DNA from: Ophiosphaerella korrae
Lineage: Eukaryota > Ascomycota > Dothideomycetes > Pleosporales > Phaeosphaeriaceae
Direction: 5' to 3'
NCBI GenBank assembly: GCA_028456385.1
Contig: JALNQF010000033.1
Span: forward strand, 248,001-312,000
DNA: 64,000 nucleotides
A program made the position numbers and the translations under genes. The notes beneath the pieces are model-generated. The model had not been told where the DNA came from. It was given only the letters and a program-made list of their open reading frames with translations, and did no database searches. Of the stretch, positions 54,517 through 64,000 are shown piece after piece; position 1 is the first letter of the stretch, and every line of letters starts with the position of its first letter.

Positions 54517-55893
54517 GATTGACGTGTCCAAGGAGAGTAGATGTTGTGATGATGGAGGTTGATGTTGAGGGATGATTGGGACAATTGGGTATCAGTCGTG
54601 AAAAGCTGTAAAATGGGTTAGAACAATCGTAAGACAAGAAGTTGAAGATGAGGAAGGAAAGAGCAAATAAGGGAGAGATTGATGAATACAAGCAGTTGCC
54701 ACTGCCGAGAAGGAAGTGGAGTGAAGTGGCAGCAAAGAGGGGTTGACGTACATGACGGACTCTCAACGGAACAGAGGCTATGGTAGCGCAGAAACAAAGG
54801 AAGGTAGAAGTGTGTGAGCAACTAAGGTAACGATCGTGGACCTGTTCAGACAAGCTGCACAAGGAAAGCTGCGATGGAAAGGAATGTGGGGTTGGTCGAT
54901 CAAAGCGATAGGAAGCAGGCTCAGGCCAGGGCGAGGGCGGTGTTTATGTGGAAACGAGGGGGATGGTTTGATTTCAAACACGGCGTAAGATGAGGCAGGA
55001 GCAGGTTATCTCAGGTTGGGGCGGCGACTGCCACAGCGGAAATTCGTTTGCCGCAAACGGCCAAACGGCGAATCTCGATCCCGCGATCCTGGAATAGCAC
55101 GCGGCCTGCAAGGCGGCAGCGTGGTGATGTGTATATGGTCAGTGGACGGTGGCCGGGCGAGGTTGGTGGCACAAAGGAATCCTTTATGGGAGCAGCATGG
55201 CTGCGAGCAGCGAGCAGCGAGTGATGACGGCGGCACAGACGACGGATGCAGCAGAAAACAATATAGACAAAGAACAAGACAAACGAGGACGCTGACGAAC
55301 AAACAAGGGAAGGACTGAACCGTGAACAACAATTAGCTAGACGGTGGTTATGATGATGAAGGGAGGGGTGGTGGTGTCGCGTGGGGCACGTCCGGGTCGC
55401 ATGTTGATGCTGGGCGTGGGCGTGGCCAATCAGGCGCACCGCGAGCGCGATCGCTGCCGGGAATAGGCGGCTGGCACTGGACGGTGACTGGTACTTGGCA
55501 GGCACCAGCGCGCTAAATGTGAAAGTGGCCGTAGCTCCCTCGCGGAGCCGTGCCTCCTTCATTTCCAGTCCTGTGCCACCTCAACATCAAGCATGTTGGT
55601 CGCCGTGCTTGAAACACTTGACGCCCTCTCCGCTGTGCCACGCACACTCTCCGCCTCTCAATACCCAAAATCTTCCGCATCCAGAAACCTCTTCTCCACC
55701 AGCACCCCAGCTGACATAATGTTCTGCACGCTGCAATTTCAGTTGCACAAACAACGAGCCCGGATCTTGCGCCATCGACCCTCTTGAAACTTCATCAGCC
55801 TTCATTCTATCATCCATACCGAGAGTACGCAGTAATCAGGGCCCAAAGACCCATCAAATCTCCGCCCATAATTACCAGCCGATTTGCTACACA
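54517..55893. other. intergenic region upstream of CAP gene
   Basis: 1377 bp from the CAP gene start to the stop of the SPATA20-type gene, both on the minus strand. The minus strand at 54590-54980 is pyrimidine-rich, like a leader or promoter. At 55200-55220 there is a small gcgagcagcgagcagcgag repeat. Open frames at 55011-55562 and 55587-55817 are low-complexity and judged chance. Confidence 0.4.
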
Positions 55894-58348
55894 CTACACT
55901 TGCCCAACTGCCTCTTTCATCTCTCCCATATCCATGCCCAGCTCATCTCTGCAAGCCCCCGTCTCACATACCATGATTCCCTCTCGACTGCCATCCATGC
56001 TCTTGACCAACCCATTGCGCTGCTTCAACCATTCACCCTTTCCCACCCCAATGCAACTGATCGTTGTCAGCCCCCCAGCTTTCTCGCGATACTGCCTCAG
56101 CCATCGATCGACACGCTCGCCCGTCCCAGTAACTACAGTGTGTCGCCCGCCAAGCTTGCCCACAACGACGGCATCCATCATGCTTGGAAAAAGAAAAGGG
56201 TGTTGCATCATCTCTGCCTCAAATGCACTCGCCGTATCTCTTGCCCGCTTGCTGTACTCTGCATCTTCCAACAAAGCACCTAGCCTATCCAGATTCCGCG
56301 CTGACACGCCGTTCGTCCCTGGCTCAGCATTATCCATGCCATCCTTCAGCCGCATGATGAGATCTGTCTGGCCCTCCGGCGTCGAGAAGAAGCCTAGATG
56401 TTCCTTATCCCAGAACAACCTGAGCTGTGTCTGTTGAAGATCGTCTGCCCATTTAAGGTATAAATCGTCAAAGGTACTTTCGTAAAGAGTGATGAGACCG
56501 CTAATCAAGTACGCATAGTCGTCTGCAAAGCCAGGCGTCTCGCCTGGACCTTCACGGTAGACCCGTGTTAGAGTCTTGGACGAGGGGTTGTAAAGCTCTT
56601 TCTGAATGAAACTAGCAGCCTTCTCCGCGACAGCCAAGTACCCTCTCGACCTGTCTGCATCTTGTGATGATAGTGCAGCTGCCGTTCGAGCCAATGCTCC
56701 AATTGCTAGCCCATTCCATGATACTACGATCTTATCATCCAGCGCCGGTCGAGGGCGTTCCCGGTTCCTGTGGTCAAGCAGCTTTTGCCGACCACTCTGC
56801 AATATCTCCTGCACCTCCACCTCTGAAAGGGCGAATTGTTTCGCAAGATCTGTAGAGGTACTCTCGTTAATTGCTAGTACATTCTGATTGATGAGTTCAT
56901 CGTGTGCATCGTGTTCTGGTGCAACGTTACCCTCATCCTTCACATGGTAGTATTTGGCAAGGATCTCAGCATCTCGATCTCCCAAAATTTCCTGAAATTC
57001 CTTCAGTGTCCATACATAGAAAGCACCCTCTCGCTTCTCTTTGTCTGCATGTCGGTACAGCGAGTCGGCATCCTCAGAAGAGAAGAAGCCACCGTTTCCA
57101 GCTTGTATGGGAGGCGTGGTGAGATACGTGGCGATGTCATGCACAGCATCAAGTAGGTCTGCTCTTTTGGTCATGAGATAGGCATCTAGATAAACTGGCA
57201 GCAACTGTGCTTGGTCGTAGAGCATCTTTTCGAAATGCGGTAAACTCCAGTCCTTGGTCACAGAATACCGTGCAAAGCCATTGCCAATTTGGTCGTGTAT
57301 GCCGCCCCTATTCATCCTATCCAGCGTTGTAAGTACCATGTCTCTTGCCTCTTTGACATCTTCAGCTCCAAGGACTTCTGTAACCTGCTCTGGGTAAGAG
57401 CTCAGTTTCAAGAGGAATTGTAGATTTGAGGGGGTGGGGAACTTTGGCGCTCCACCAAATCCCGCATAGACTGTGTCGTATCGCCTCTTGAAGTGCTACA
57501 TTCTGTTAGCTTTTTACGAATACCTAAAGAAAATTTTATCACAGAACCTCGTATGCATCATCCAGAAGCTCAAGGTCGAGGTGGTCGTGCTCTGCGCCAT
57601 CCTTCCTGCTAATGCTTCCATCTTCTGCAAAATCGCGAAGCTGAGAGGTAATCTCTTTAGCTGATTCAAGGCATCGCTGCCGTTGGTTTTTCCACACATC
57701 ACGAATCTTCTCCAAGATACCCAAAAATCCAGTATGACCATCCATGGTCATTGTCGAGCCTGGACCCGGCCAATATGTCCCACCAAATATCGGTTCTAGG
57801 TCAGGCGTAATGAACACATTCAAAGGCCACCCTCCCCCACCAGTGGTGGCTTGAACATAGTTCATATATATGCGGTCGACATCAGGGCGCTCTTCTCGAT
57901 CAATTTTAACGGGTATGAAGCTCTCGTTGAGGATTTTTGCAACTTCCGGATTTTCAAACGACTCGCGCTCCATAACGTGACACCAATGACAGGCAGCGTA
58001 TCCAATGCTTACAAAGATAAGCCTGTTTGATTTTTTCGCAAGCTGCAAAGCTTCGGATCCCCATATCTGCCATGCAACAGGGTTGTGCATATGACCTCGC
58101 ACATACGGGCTTCGACTCTCACTCAATCGGTTGATAAGCTGTAGGTCAACGCCTAGAGAGCTAGATACACCTGAACCGCTCTGCGCATTCATTCTGAAAT
58201 TTGATGACTGAGGCCTGCGCAGCTGCGCTTGATAAACGGCTCGTGACGATGTTGAGGTTTGGACTAATGTTTGATGTCTACTTGCTCTTCTAATGGTCGT
58301 ATGTGCGGTAGAACAGGGTCCTCGCAATTTAAATTGCACTAGGGGCAT
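55894..58348 (-). CDS. SPATA20/YyaL-type protein: thioredoxin-like domain plus (alpha/alpha) barrel
   Basis: 800 aa from ATG 58348. The intron at 57496-57547 (GTTCTG...GTAG, branch CTAAC) joins LLDDAYE to HFKRRYDTVYAGFGGAPKFP. The N-terminal 50 residues are Arg/Ser/Thr-rich without acids, a likely mitochondrial targeting sequence. The thioredoxin-like (DUF255) domain holds VSIGYAACHWCHVMERESFE with C120-H-W-C123, then IPVKIDREERPDVDRIYM and GGGGWPLNVFITPDLEPIFG. The C-terminal two thirds is the six-hairpin glycosidase-like part (GIHDQIGNGFARYSVTKDWS, FFSSEDADSLYRH, VVSWNGLAIGALARTAAALS, FADDYAYLISGLITLYE). This matches the conserved family from bacteria to SPATA20; its reaction is not established to my knowledge. 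An in-frame internal ATG (MNAQSGSG) could give a cytosolic form. Confidence 0.9.
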
Positions 58349-59596
58349 ACAGTTTTGAGCGTGTTAGTGGAATATGATGGCGGCGCATTGTAATGGAGAG
58401 ATGTGGCGATGCGGTCGAGATAAATGCGGTCTTACTGGTGTACCCCTCCCCCACTAAAACGACGTAATCTGTGCAGTTGTTACTGGCTGTAGGCAACAAA
58501 CCCAGCCACGCCTCTCAGTCAGCTATAAAAAAAAGTGATAAATTAATTACTCTTTCCAACACTATCCAGGTGATACTAAATGTACATAACAGAGGACATG
58601 TTATGCAACTGGGGTTTTTCTTTGAGACCTGCCTTGCTTATAGTCACTCAAAAAGAGTCTGGCGGGTAGTTTTTGACTGCAGTTCCCGAGACGACTGTTC
58701 GCTATGTTTTCGGCTGACTGAGAAGATGCCGGTTGTTCGACATATATGCGATAACAAGAACAGAACCATAGACATGATTATTCACTGATAACCAATACAC
58801 CAAATATGTATAATTAAGGTACATCAAATGAGTTGACTTATTTGGGTGCTCACTCCGAGGTATGAACACGCATTGGCCATTAGGAATAGTAGGAAATGTA
58901 CTATGAAATATTCTATATAGCCAGGTTCGTTGCGTTGGAAATCATAATTTTATAGTTTTTGTGTGAGCATTCATTATTTTGTTGATAGTCTGATCGAAAC
59001 TGTTCATGCACGCCCTACACCAGCAGAGTAAAGGCTGATATTTGTCCGAGATATACCCAAAAAAACTCTAAGATGGGAAATAGTAGTTTGCTATTACCGC
59101 AAGCCTTATTTGTATACATTCGATTCCATGTAAGTTCAAAGGGTATATTGCACAGCCAACAGTCCAGCACACATCACAAACAGCTATAAAACTACATTTA
59201 AAAAACCTCCAGAGCATGGGCAGCCTTAAAGTAACTTCAAGATTGTCGTTATTGAAACTCGTCGATATTTCATTACACATCCGTGCCTTCGTTGCCTGCC
59301 AATCCCTCCTCTAATGAAAGAGGATGACGCGTTACTTTACATCAAACTGCTAGGTAAATAGGCTAGAGAAGATATAGAAGACACGACTCTCCATGTCATG
59401 GAATTATATGCAGGGCACTGAACGCTTTATATTCTGTTCTAGACGGTCATGGCTGTGGATCAAATCCATCCCCAGCGCCGCTATTCCGAGATGCTGTCCG
59501 TGCGATCTCTTTCATTCGTCAACACGTCTTGATTCTCCTGTACATCCTGATCAGCTCAGCCACAAAGGCAAAGTCGGAACGAGAGTAGGTGTTCAA
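58349..59596. other. intergenic region, AT-rich, no gene recognised
   Basis: 1248 bp between two minus-strand genes. It contains the SPATA20-type promoter (58349-58480), then AT-rich sequence to about 59340 with no ATG-started frame of convincing content, and the 3' UTR of the FCP1-like gene near 59400-59596. Confidence 0.4.
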
Positions 59597-61369
59597 CTAA
59601 GTCTCCTTCCGTATACCTTCCAAGGTCACTGATGAGAGTGCATCAGTCACCCCAGTGATTGTCGCCGGATGATTACCTTTTGTTGTATCCTTGGGCTTTA
59701 TCTCGCCGCTACTGATAGACTCGGCTGGCCATTCATAGTCCCAACTATCCGGACCTGTGAATGGCTGTTTTCTAATGAACTTTGAAACGTCTTCCTGATA
59801 CCTTAACATCTCCAAATAGCCAGCGACTTTACGTAAAACATCGCCCTCCATTTGCTTCGGTGTTGCCTCAAACTCTGGAATCTCGAGCAAGTTATGTGGT
59901 TGGGCACTTGCCTTCAGAGCAGAGTCGTCAATGAGAACAGTGTTGTGCTGGCCGAAGCGTTTACCCGCAGTATATTCAGGATGATGTTGTTGGATCTGGT
60001 CTCTGCTCCAGATGAGTCTAAGATTCTTGTAGACTTGGACATTCTGATTAAAATTGTTGGCTGAGAGACCGAACGTGTCACGGGCCCAAGTAGCTACAAG
60101 TTTTGCTCGAAGGTCTTTATCTAATGCCTGCTCGACAAGCGACTTGACATTAACTGGTCTAGCGCTGGACCAGACCATCACCTTGAAGTTGGAGAACAGA
60201 TATTTCAAGAACGGTTTGAGGTAAGGTCGTGCAATCATCGATTGGGCGTTCTTGTTAGGTCGATAAAGAACAGTGCCGTTGAGGTCAAGAATAATCAAGA
60301 TATGGCTTGCGTGCGAGGTAGAGGGTTCTTGGGCTGCTTGGTTAAGGTAGAAAGCGGTGGGTTGTGGCGCAGGCAGCATAATCTTCGCATCTCCGTATCT
60401 GCCTTTCTTACTCGCCTTAGGGAGCTGAGAAGTACTAGCAAACTTGTTAATACGTGATTTGGGTATGTGATAGAAATGCTTTGCACTGAGGTAGCCATAC
60501 TCTTGTTGTAGATCTTCACCAGTGGCTGCGGCTTTGGCTTTAGCCTTGGCTTTTTTAGACCTTTTCGCAGGTTGAGTAGGCACCCTATCATACGTCTTAG
60601 CGCTCCGGTTCTTTGTTTTTCTGCCCCAAATTAGGGCACTGAAAACGTACTGTAACTCTTCATTGGTCGGGGCCTGAGGCCAGTTTGAATGCTGCATAAT
60701 CGAGCGAAAGGCGGGTTGTGGATAGCCTTGCTGACGTGGCTGGTGGTGGCGCTGTTGGTAAGGTTGCGGATAGTGCTGCTCAGGATACATAGGAGGCTGG
60801 CCATACGGCTGGAGCTGTGTATAGGGACTAGCAGGTCCATAGCTATGCGGCCACTGGTGGTAGTGCCTCCGGACTTGGTCTTGAGGCTGCATATGCTGAT
60901 ATGGGTCACCACCGTAGGCGTGTTGATTGCCCGTGAAGAACTGCGGTGGCGGCGGTGGCAGCGGGTGTGGGAAAGGCGCATTCCATGGAGCGCCTGAATA
61001 TCCGAAAGAAGGCATGGGAGGAGGAGGCGACGGTAGTGGTAGACTCTCATTGCGCCTGCGAGGGTCGAGGTGGAAGTCGTTCGCACGACCGCCAGGCTGG
61101 AAAGGCCTGGCGTTCGGATTCAAGTCATCGTTCATATCGGCAGGTGGAGCTGGGTAGAAGGTTTTCTTGGGTGAGCTGCTGTCTCGATGACCGTGAGCGG
61201 TCTTGTCAAGGTTAGTGTCAGAAGTTACGACTGGGAGTCGTGGGGTATGTACCGGGCTGACACGAGTGAAGACATGGGGTAGGGAAGAGGGCTGCGGAGT
61301 CTTGGCAGCAAGGCCCAAGTTTGGTGAAAAGAATTCGGTGAAGAGAAGTGAGGACGAACGAGGCAGCAT
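59597..61369 (-). CDS. FCP1/NIF-like HAD-fold protein with DLNGT motif
   Basis: 590 aa from ATG 61369 (MLPRSSSLLFTEFFSPNL); the frame is open further upstream but without ATG, and ATG 61135 (MNDDLNPNARPF) is a plausible shorter start. Residues about 80-270 are Pro/Gln/His/Tyr-rich and disordered, followed by a Lys/Ala NLS-like stretch (AKRSKKAKAKAKAAAT). The FCP1 domain follows: HILIILDLNGTVLYRP (D362-L-N364-G-T366), RPYLKPFLKYLFSNFKVMVW with SSARP, then VYKNLRLIWSRDQI, and HNTVLIDDSALKASAQPHNL. The fold and order match NLI-interacting-factor phosphatases. The second catalytic Asp of DxDGT is Asn, so phosphatase activity is doubtful. Targets unknown. Confidence 0.85.
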   Translation of the reverse strand: MLPRSSSLLFTEFFSPNLGLAAKTPQPSSLPHVFTRVSPVHTPRLPVVTSDTNLDKTAHGHRDSSSPKKTFYPAPPADMNDDLNPNARPFQPGGRANDFHLDPRRRNESLPLPSPPPPMPSFGYSGAPWNAPFPHPLPPPPPQFFTGNQHAYGGDPYQHMQPQDQVRRHYHQWPHSYGPASPYTQLQPYGQPPMYPEQHYPQPYQQRHHQPRQQGYPQPAFRSIMQHSNWPQAPTNEELQYVFSALIWGRKTKNRSAKTYDRVPTQPAKRSKKAKAKAKAAATGEDLQQEYGYLSAKHFYHIPKSRINKFASTSQLPKASKKGRYGDAKIMLPAPQPTAFYLNQAAQEPSTSHASHILIILDLNGTVLYRPNKNAQSMIARPYLKPFLKYLFSNFKVMVWSSARPVNVKSLVEQALDKDLRAKLVATWARDTFGLSANNFNQNVQVYKNLRLIWSRDQIQQHHPEYTAGKRFGQHNTVLIDDSALKASAQPHNLLEIPEFEATPKQMEGDVLRKVAGYLEMLRYQEDVSKFIRKQPFTGPDSWDYEWPAESISSGEIKPKDTTKGNHPATITGVTDALSSVTLEGIRKET

Positions 61370-61584
61370 TGATAGCTGCTTGCGATGAAGAGTGAACGTT
61401 CGTTTCGCTAGACCACGTGCCGTTGTCTGCCTGCATGCGCAGTTTTCGTCAGCCACATCGGCGAAAGCAGGCGCCGATCATGTGGGGCCATCCAAAAGTT
61501 CATAGGTGCAATGTAGCAAATACACACAAACCTGGCAATTACCTAGCAATTTCTGAACAGCACAGTGTATTTACAACTGCTGCC
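61370..61584. promoter_or_regulatory. divergent promoter, FCP1-like gene / Rrp36
   Basis: 215 bp between divergent ATGs at 61369 and 61585. The spacing is short enough that the two genes may share elements. No specific site was identified. Confidence 0.4.
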
Positions 61585-62730
61585 ATGCCTCTCTCTGCTA
61601 AACTTGATCGCAAGCTCAAGGCAGTCCAGGGGAGTTCAGATGACGAGGAATACTACGAAGTCACCGATCGATCTTTGTCAGCGTCACTGATCGAGACTGG
61701 TGCTGGAGGTGACATTGCGAGCTCTGGGGACGATGATGAGGGCGAGGCAATGGTGAGTTCATCAAAGTGGTGCACGCTTTGAAGTGTGTGACTAACGGGC
61801 AATAGTCAGACGCATCCGATCATGACCAGGCACAAGCGCAAATGAGCAGAGTCTCATTTGGCGCGCTGACCAAAGCTCAAGACGCCCTCTCCAGGGACCA
61901 ATCCGCAAGCCGGAAGCGTAAAAGAGGCAAAGATGCGTCAAAATCACAAGAAGACAAGCTTGAAGCACTGAGGGAGAGACTACGGCAGATCAAGGCTGAA
62001 AAGCTGGCAAATGGAGCAAACCCTAGCAAGAAGGCTCCGCGTGAAAAGAAGGACAAGGCCATACATGACAACGAGTCTGATGAGACCGAAGAGGAACACA
62101 TCGATAGCCAAGACTCTGAGTCTGATGGTGCTCCCAAAGCAAGATCAAGTAAGCACGCCCCTGCGGTACAGTCCAGCAAGCGCATGGTGTCGCGAAAACG
62201 CAGGGTAGTCGATACCAAGAAACCTGTCTTCAGAGATCCCCGATTCGACCACATGGGCGGTGCAGCGCCTGACGAAAATACACTTAGCACTCGATATTCA
62301 TTTCTCAATGATTACCGAGCATCAGAAATCGCAGAGCTGCGAAGTGCTATAAAAAAAACAAAAAACGATGGCGAAAAAGAGGGCTTAAAGAAAAAACTTC
62401 TATCAATGGAGTCACAGCAGAAGACACGAGAAGCCAAAGAAAAACAGCAAGATATCGTGCGCGACCATAAAAGGAAGGAAAGGGAATTGATCAAACAGGG
62501 AAAACAACCCTACTTTCTGAAGAAGTGTATGCACCTCCCTTGCCCAACGATTTGTGCCTCAATTATTGCTGTATGCTGACACACCACTAGCCGAGCAAAA
62601 GAAACTTGCCCTCATCAACCGCTTCCAGAGCATGAAGTCGAAGCAGCGTGACAAGGTCATTGAACGCCGTCGCAAGAAGATCACGTCTAAAGAACGCAGG
62701 AACATGCCCGCGGAGCGACGTGGAGCATGA
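61585..62730 (+). CDS. RRP36: Rrp36 (90S pre-ribosome, 18S rRNA processing)
   Basis: 342-aa nucleolar protein for early pre-rRNA cleavages of the small subunit. ATG 61585 (MPLSAKLDRKLKAVQG). Introns are 61753-61805 (GTGAGT...ATAG, branch CTAAC) and 62527-62590 (GTATGC...CTAG). The N-terminal third is acidic; the hallmark block is KKPVFRDPRFDHMGGAAPDE then STRYSFLNDYRASEIAELR, followed by a highly charged coiled coil (KKTKNDGEKEGLKKKLLSME...KRKERELIKQGKQPYFLKKS) and the basic C-terminus EQKKLALINRFQSMKSKQRD with RRRKKITSKERRNMPAERR. All conserved Rrp36 elements are in place. Confidence 0.95.
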
Positions 62731-63331
62731 GCCAGGTTGGCATTACCATGAGACCACTGAATACCCTTAACCGTTATGGTGTGCATGTCGAGTATTAGGA
62801 ACGTTTGTTTATCATTTAATAGGAACCTGTCATTATCCGGGCCGTGTTAGATTTGAAGACTCGTTTGGAGGTACTGTTGGCCCCTATGACCCGTTGTGGT
62901 AGTCCAACAAGCCCCGGTCCTTTGGAAATGACAGAGAAGCGGCAAAATCGCATTGTAGCTGCAGAATTGCATGCACATTGGCCATGATGATCTTTAAGAT
63001 CCTTGATGGCGGGTGAACTAGACTGGGGCCATGCAACGGGTGACAGGGGGTCCATCCAAGAAATAAGCTGCTGCAACATTCCACTTCGTCAGTGTCGACG
63101 TCATACCTAAGCAGCTTGTGTCCCAGCCTTGCTCCTTGCCTGCTTTTGAGGGCGCACCACCGCACTTTATCACTTTACATCTTGCATCCCATCTTTTTTC
63201 TTCACGGCCAACGTTGTCATACCTGCTCAGGTTGATCAACCGCTGCCGCTCACCGTTGAAAGTTCACGGTTAGACACATCGCTTAGTTGCAATTAGTACC
63301 AACGGTCAATCGCACGTCACACACCACCGTC
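62731..63331. other. intergenic region between Rrp36 and BTB gene
   Basis: 601 bp between tandem + strand genes. No gene was recognised on either strand; the last 200 bp are probably promoter and leader of the BTB gene. Confidence 0.4.
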
Positions 63332-64000
63332 ATGTCAGGCACCGCACCAGAAAAGCCGCTCAACGAGTAAGCTAGCCGGCGATAACAGACAACGAGTCAT
63401 GACTGTTCTAACACAACAACCCTAGGCTTCTGTCGCGTTCAATGGTAGATATCTACGTTGGCACGGAGAACACACATTGGATTCTCCACGAAAAGCTCCT
63501 ATGCCACCATTCGCCCTTTTTCCGCCGTGTGTTCTACGCCAAGAATGCAACCACCAAGTCGTTTGGGCTGCCTGAAGAAGAAGATGCACCATTCAAGACT
63601 TTTGTCGGATGGCTGTACAGTTCTTCGCTGCCTGTCCCCCGCGAAGAGGCCGACTTGGGGCTTATGTTCGATTTGTACTTGATGGCGGAAAAGTTCCAGA
63701 TGCCCAATCTGGTCGCAGACGTTCTTCAAGTGGTTCGAGAATGGTACAAGTACTCTGACAGCTATCCTGGGTTGCGCAGAGTGCAGTACGTATATGCGAA
63801 CACAGAGGAAGGAAGCCCAATGCGCCACATGCTCGTACACGCTGTTGCACGCTTCATGGTTATCGAGAAGGGCATTCCTGCGCACTGGGACAAGGCACTC
63901 AGGAAGAATGGTCAGCTTGCTGTGGACATTATCAAGGCGATCCAGGATTGGAGACTGGACGAAGAAGTCGTGCCTGACGTGCGCGATGAACCTGAAGACG
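63332..64000 (+). CDS. BTB/POZ domain protein, 3' end outside window
   Basis: Starts at ATG 63332 (MSGTAPEKPLNE). The intron at 63367-63425 (GTAAGC...CTAG, branch CTAAC) joins LNE to LLSRSMVDIYVGTENTHWIL. The BTB fold is seen in VDIYVG...WILHEKLLCHHSPFFRRVFYAK, FKTFVGWLYSSSLPVP and LYLMAEKFQMPNLVADVLQV. Fungal proteins of this small BTB class are numerous and mostly uncharacterised; an adaptor role in protein interaction or Cullin-3 ligases is a general family inference. The frame is open at the window end, after 200 or so residues. Confidence 0.85.

Noticed and set aside
55011..55562. 183-aa minus-strand open frame between CAP and SPATA20-type genes
   Set aside because: Compositionally biased, rich in His/Ser/Arg, no family resemblance; probably promoter or leader sequence.
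1..64000. CRISPR arrays, bacterial operons, rRNA genes, biosynthetic gene cluster
   Set aside because: No spaced direct repeats, no rRNA-like sequence, and no polyketide, NRPS or terpene core enzyme was seen; the window is eukaryotic.

Overview
The window is nuclear DNA of a filamentous ascomycete, most likely a dothideomycete of the Pleosporales. The evidence is dense, mostly single-copy fungal genes, 45-80 bp introns with clear CTAAC/CTGAC branch points, fungal-only families (a DUF3684-type ATPase, Abp2, Scd6, Rrp36, GPI13), and one AT-rich, apparently RIP-decayed repeat island at about 28.6-30.0 kb. The order-level placement is an inference from protein resemblance. All exon joins below were worked out by hand from splice signals and reading frame, and every complete model closes in frame.

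Layout. 1-4.25 kb (-): TRAPP-II subunit Trs120, cut by the window edge. 4.8-10 kb (+): a 1719-aa sacsin/HSP90-type ATPase with a C-terminal HELAH motif. 10.4-10.8 kb (+): a small secreted protein with a duplicated Cys motif. 11-15.2 kb (-): Gfo/Idh/MocA dehydrogenase, a peroxisomal PMP47/Ant1-type carrier, and an NCS1 purine-cytosine permease. 15.8-17.3 kb (+): MFS transporter. 17.9-19.9 kb (-): Scd6/LSM14. 20.15-20.8 kb (+): a likely Pex39. 20.9-23.5 kb (-): Abp2. 24.2-25.6 kb (-): multi-pass membrane protein. 26.4-28.4 kb (+): Tma64/eIF2D with a GC-AG intron. 28.4-30.4 kb: repeat island. 30.4-31.5 kb (+): THEM6-like thioesterase. 32.1-33.6 kb (+): possible U-box protein. 34.6-38.9 kb (+): intronless 1449-aa protein ending in a PARP-type mono-ADP-ribosyltransferase domain. 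39.2-40.5 kb (-): NAD-dependent epimerase. 40.9-44.1 kb (-): GPI13. 44.9-45.4 kb (-): single-pass membrane protein. 48.0-51.1 kb (+): Puf3-type Pumilio protein behind a 2.6-kb gene-poor stretch. 51.9-53.1 kb (-): broken gene. 53.5-54.5 kb (-): secreted CAP/PR-1 protein. 55.9-58.3 kb (-): SPATA20/YyaL-type protein. 59.6-61.4 kb (-): FCP1-like HAD protein. 61.6-62.7 kb (+): Rrp36. 63.3 kb to the end (+): BTB/POZ protein, cut by the window edge.

The genes are mostly housekeeping functions and do not form a metabolic cluster. Recurring themes are peroxisome biology (PMP47-like carrier, likely Pex39), post-transcriptional control (Scd6, Pumilio, Tma64) and the secretory pathway (Trs120, GPI13, CAP protein). 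The least described items are the giant H-Y-I ADP-ribosyltransferase beside the repeat island, the ATPase with a metalloprotease-like tail, and the secreted protein with twin CSFN...YDC units.
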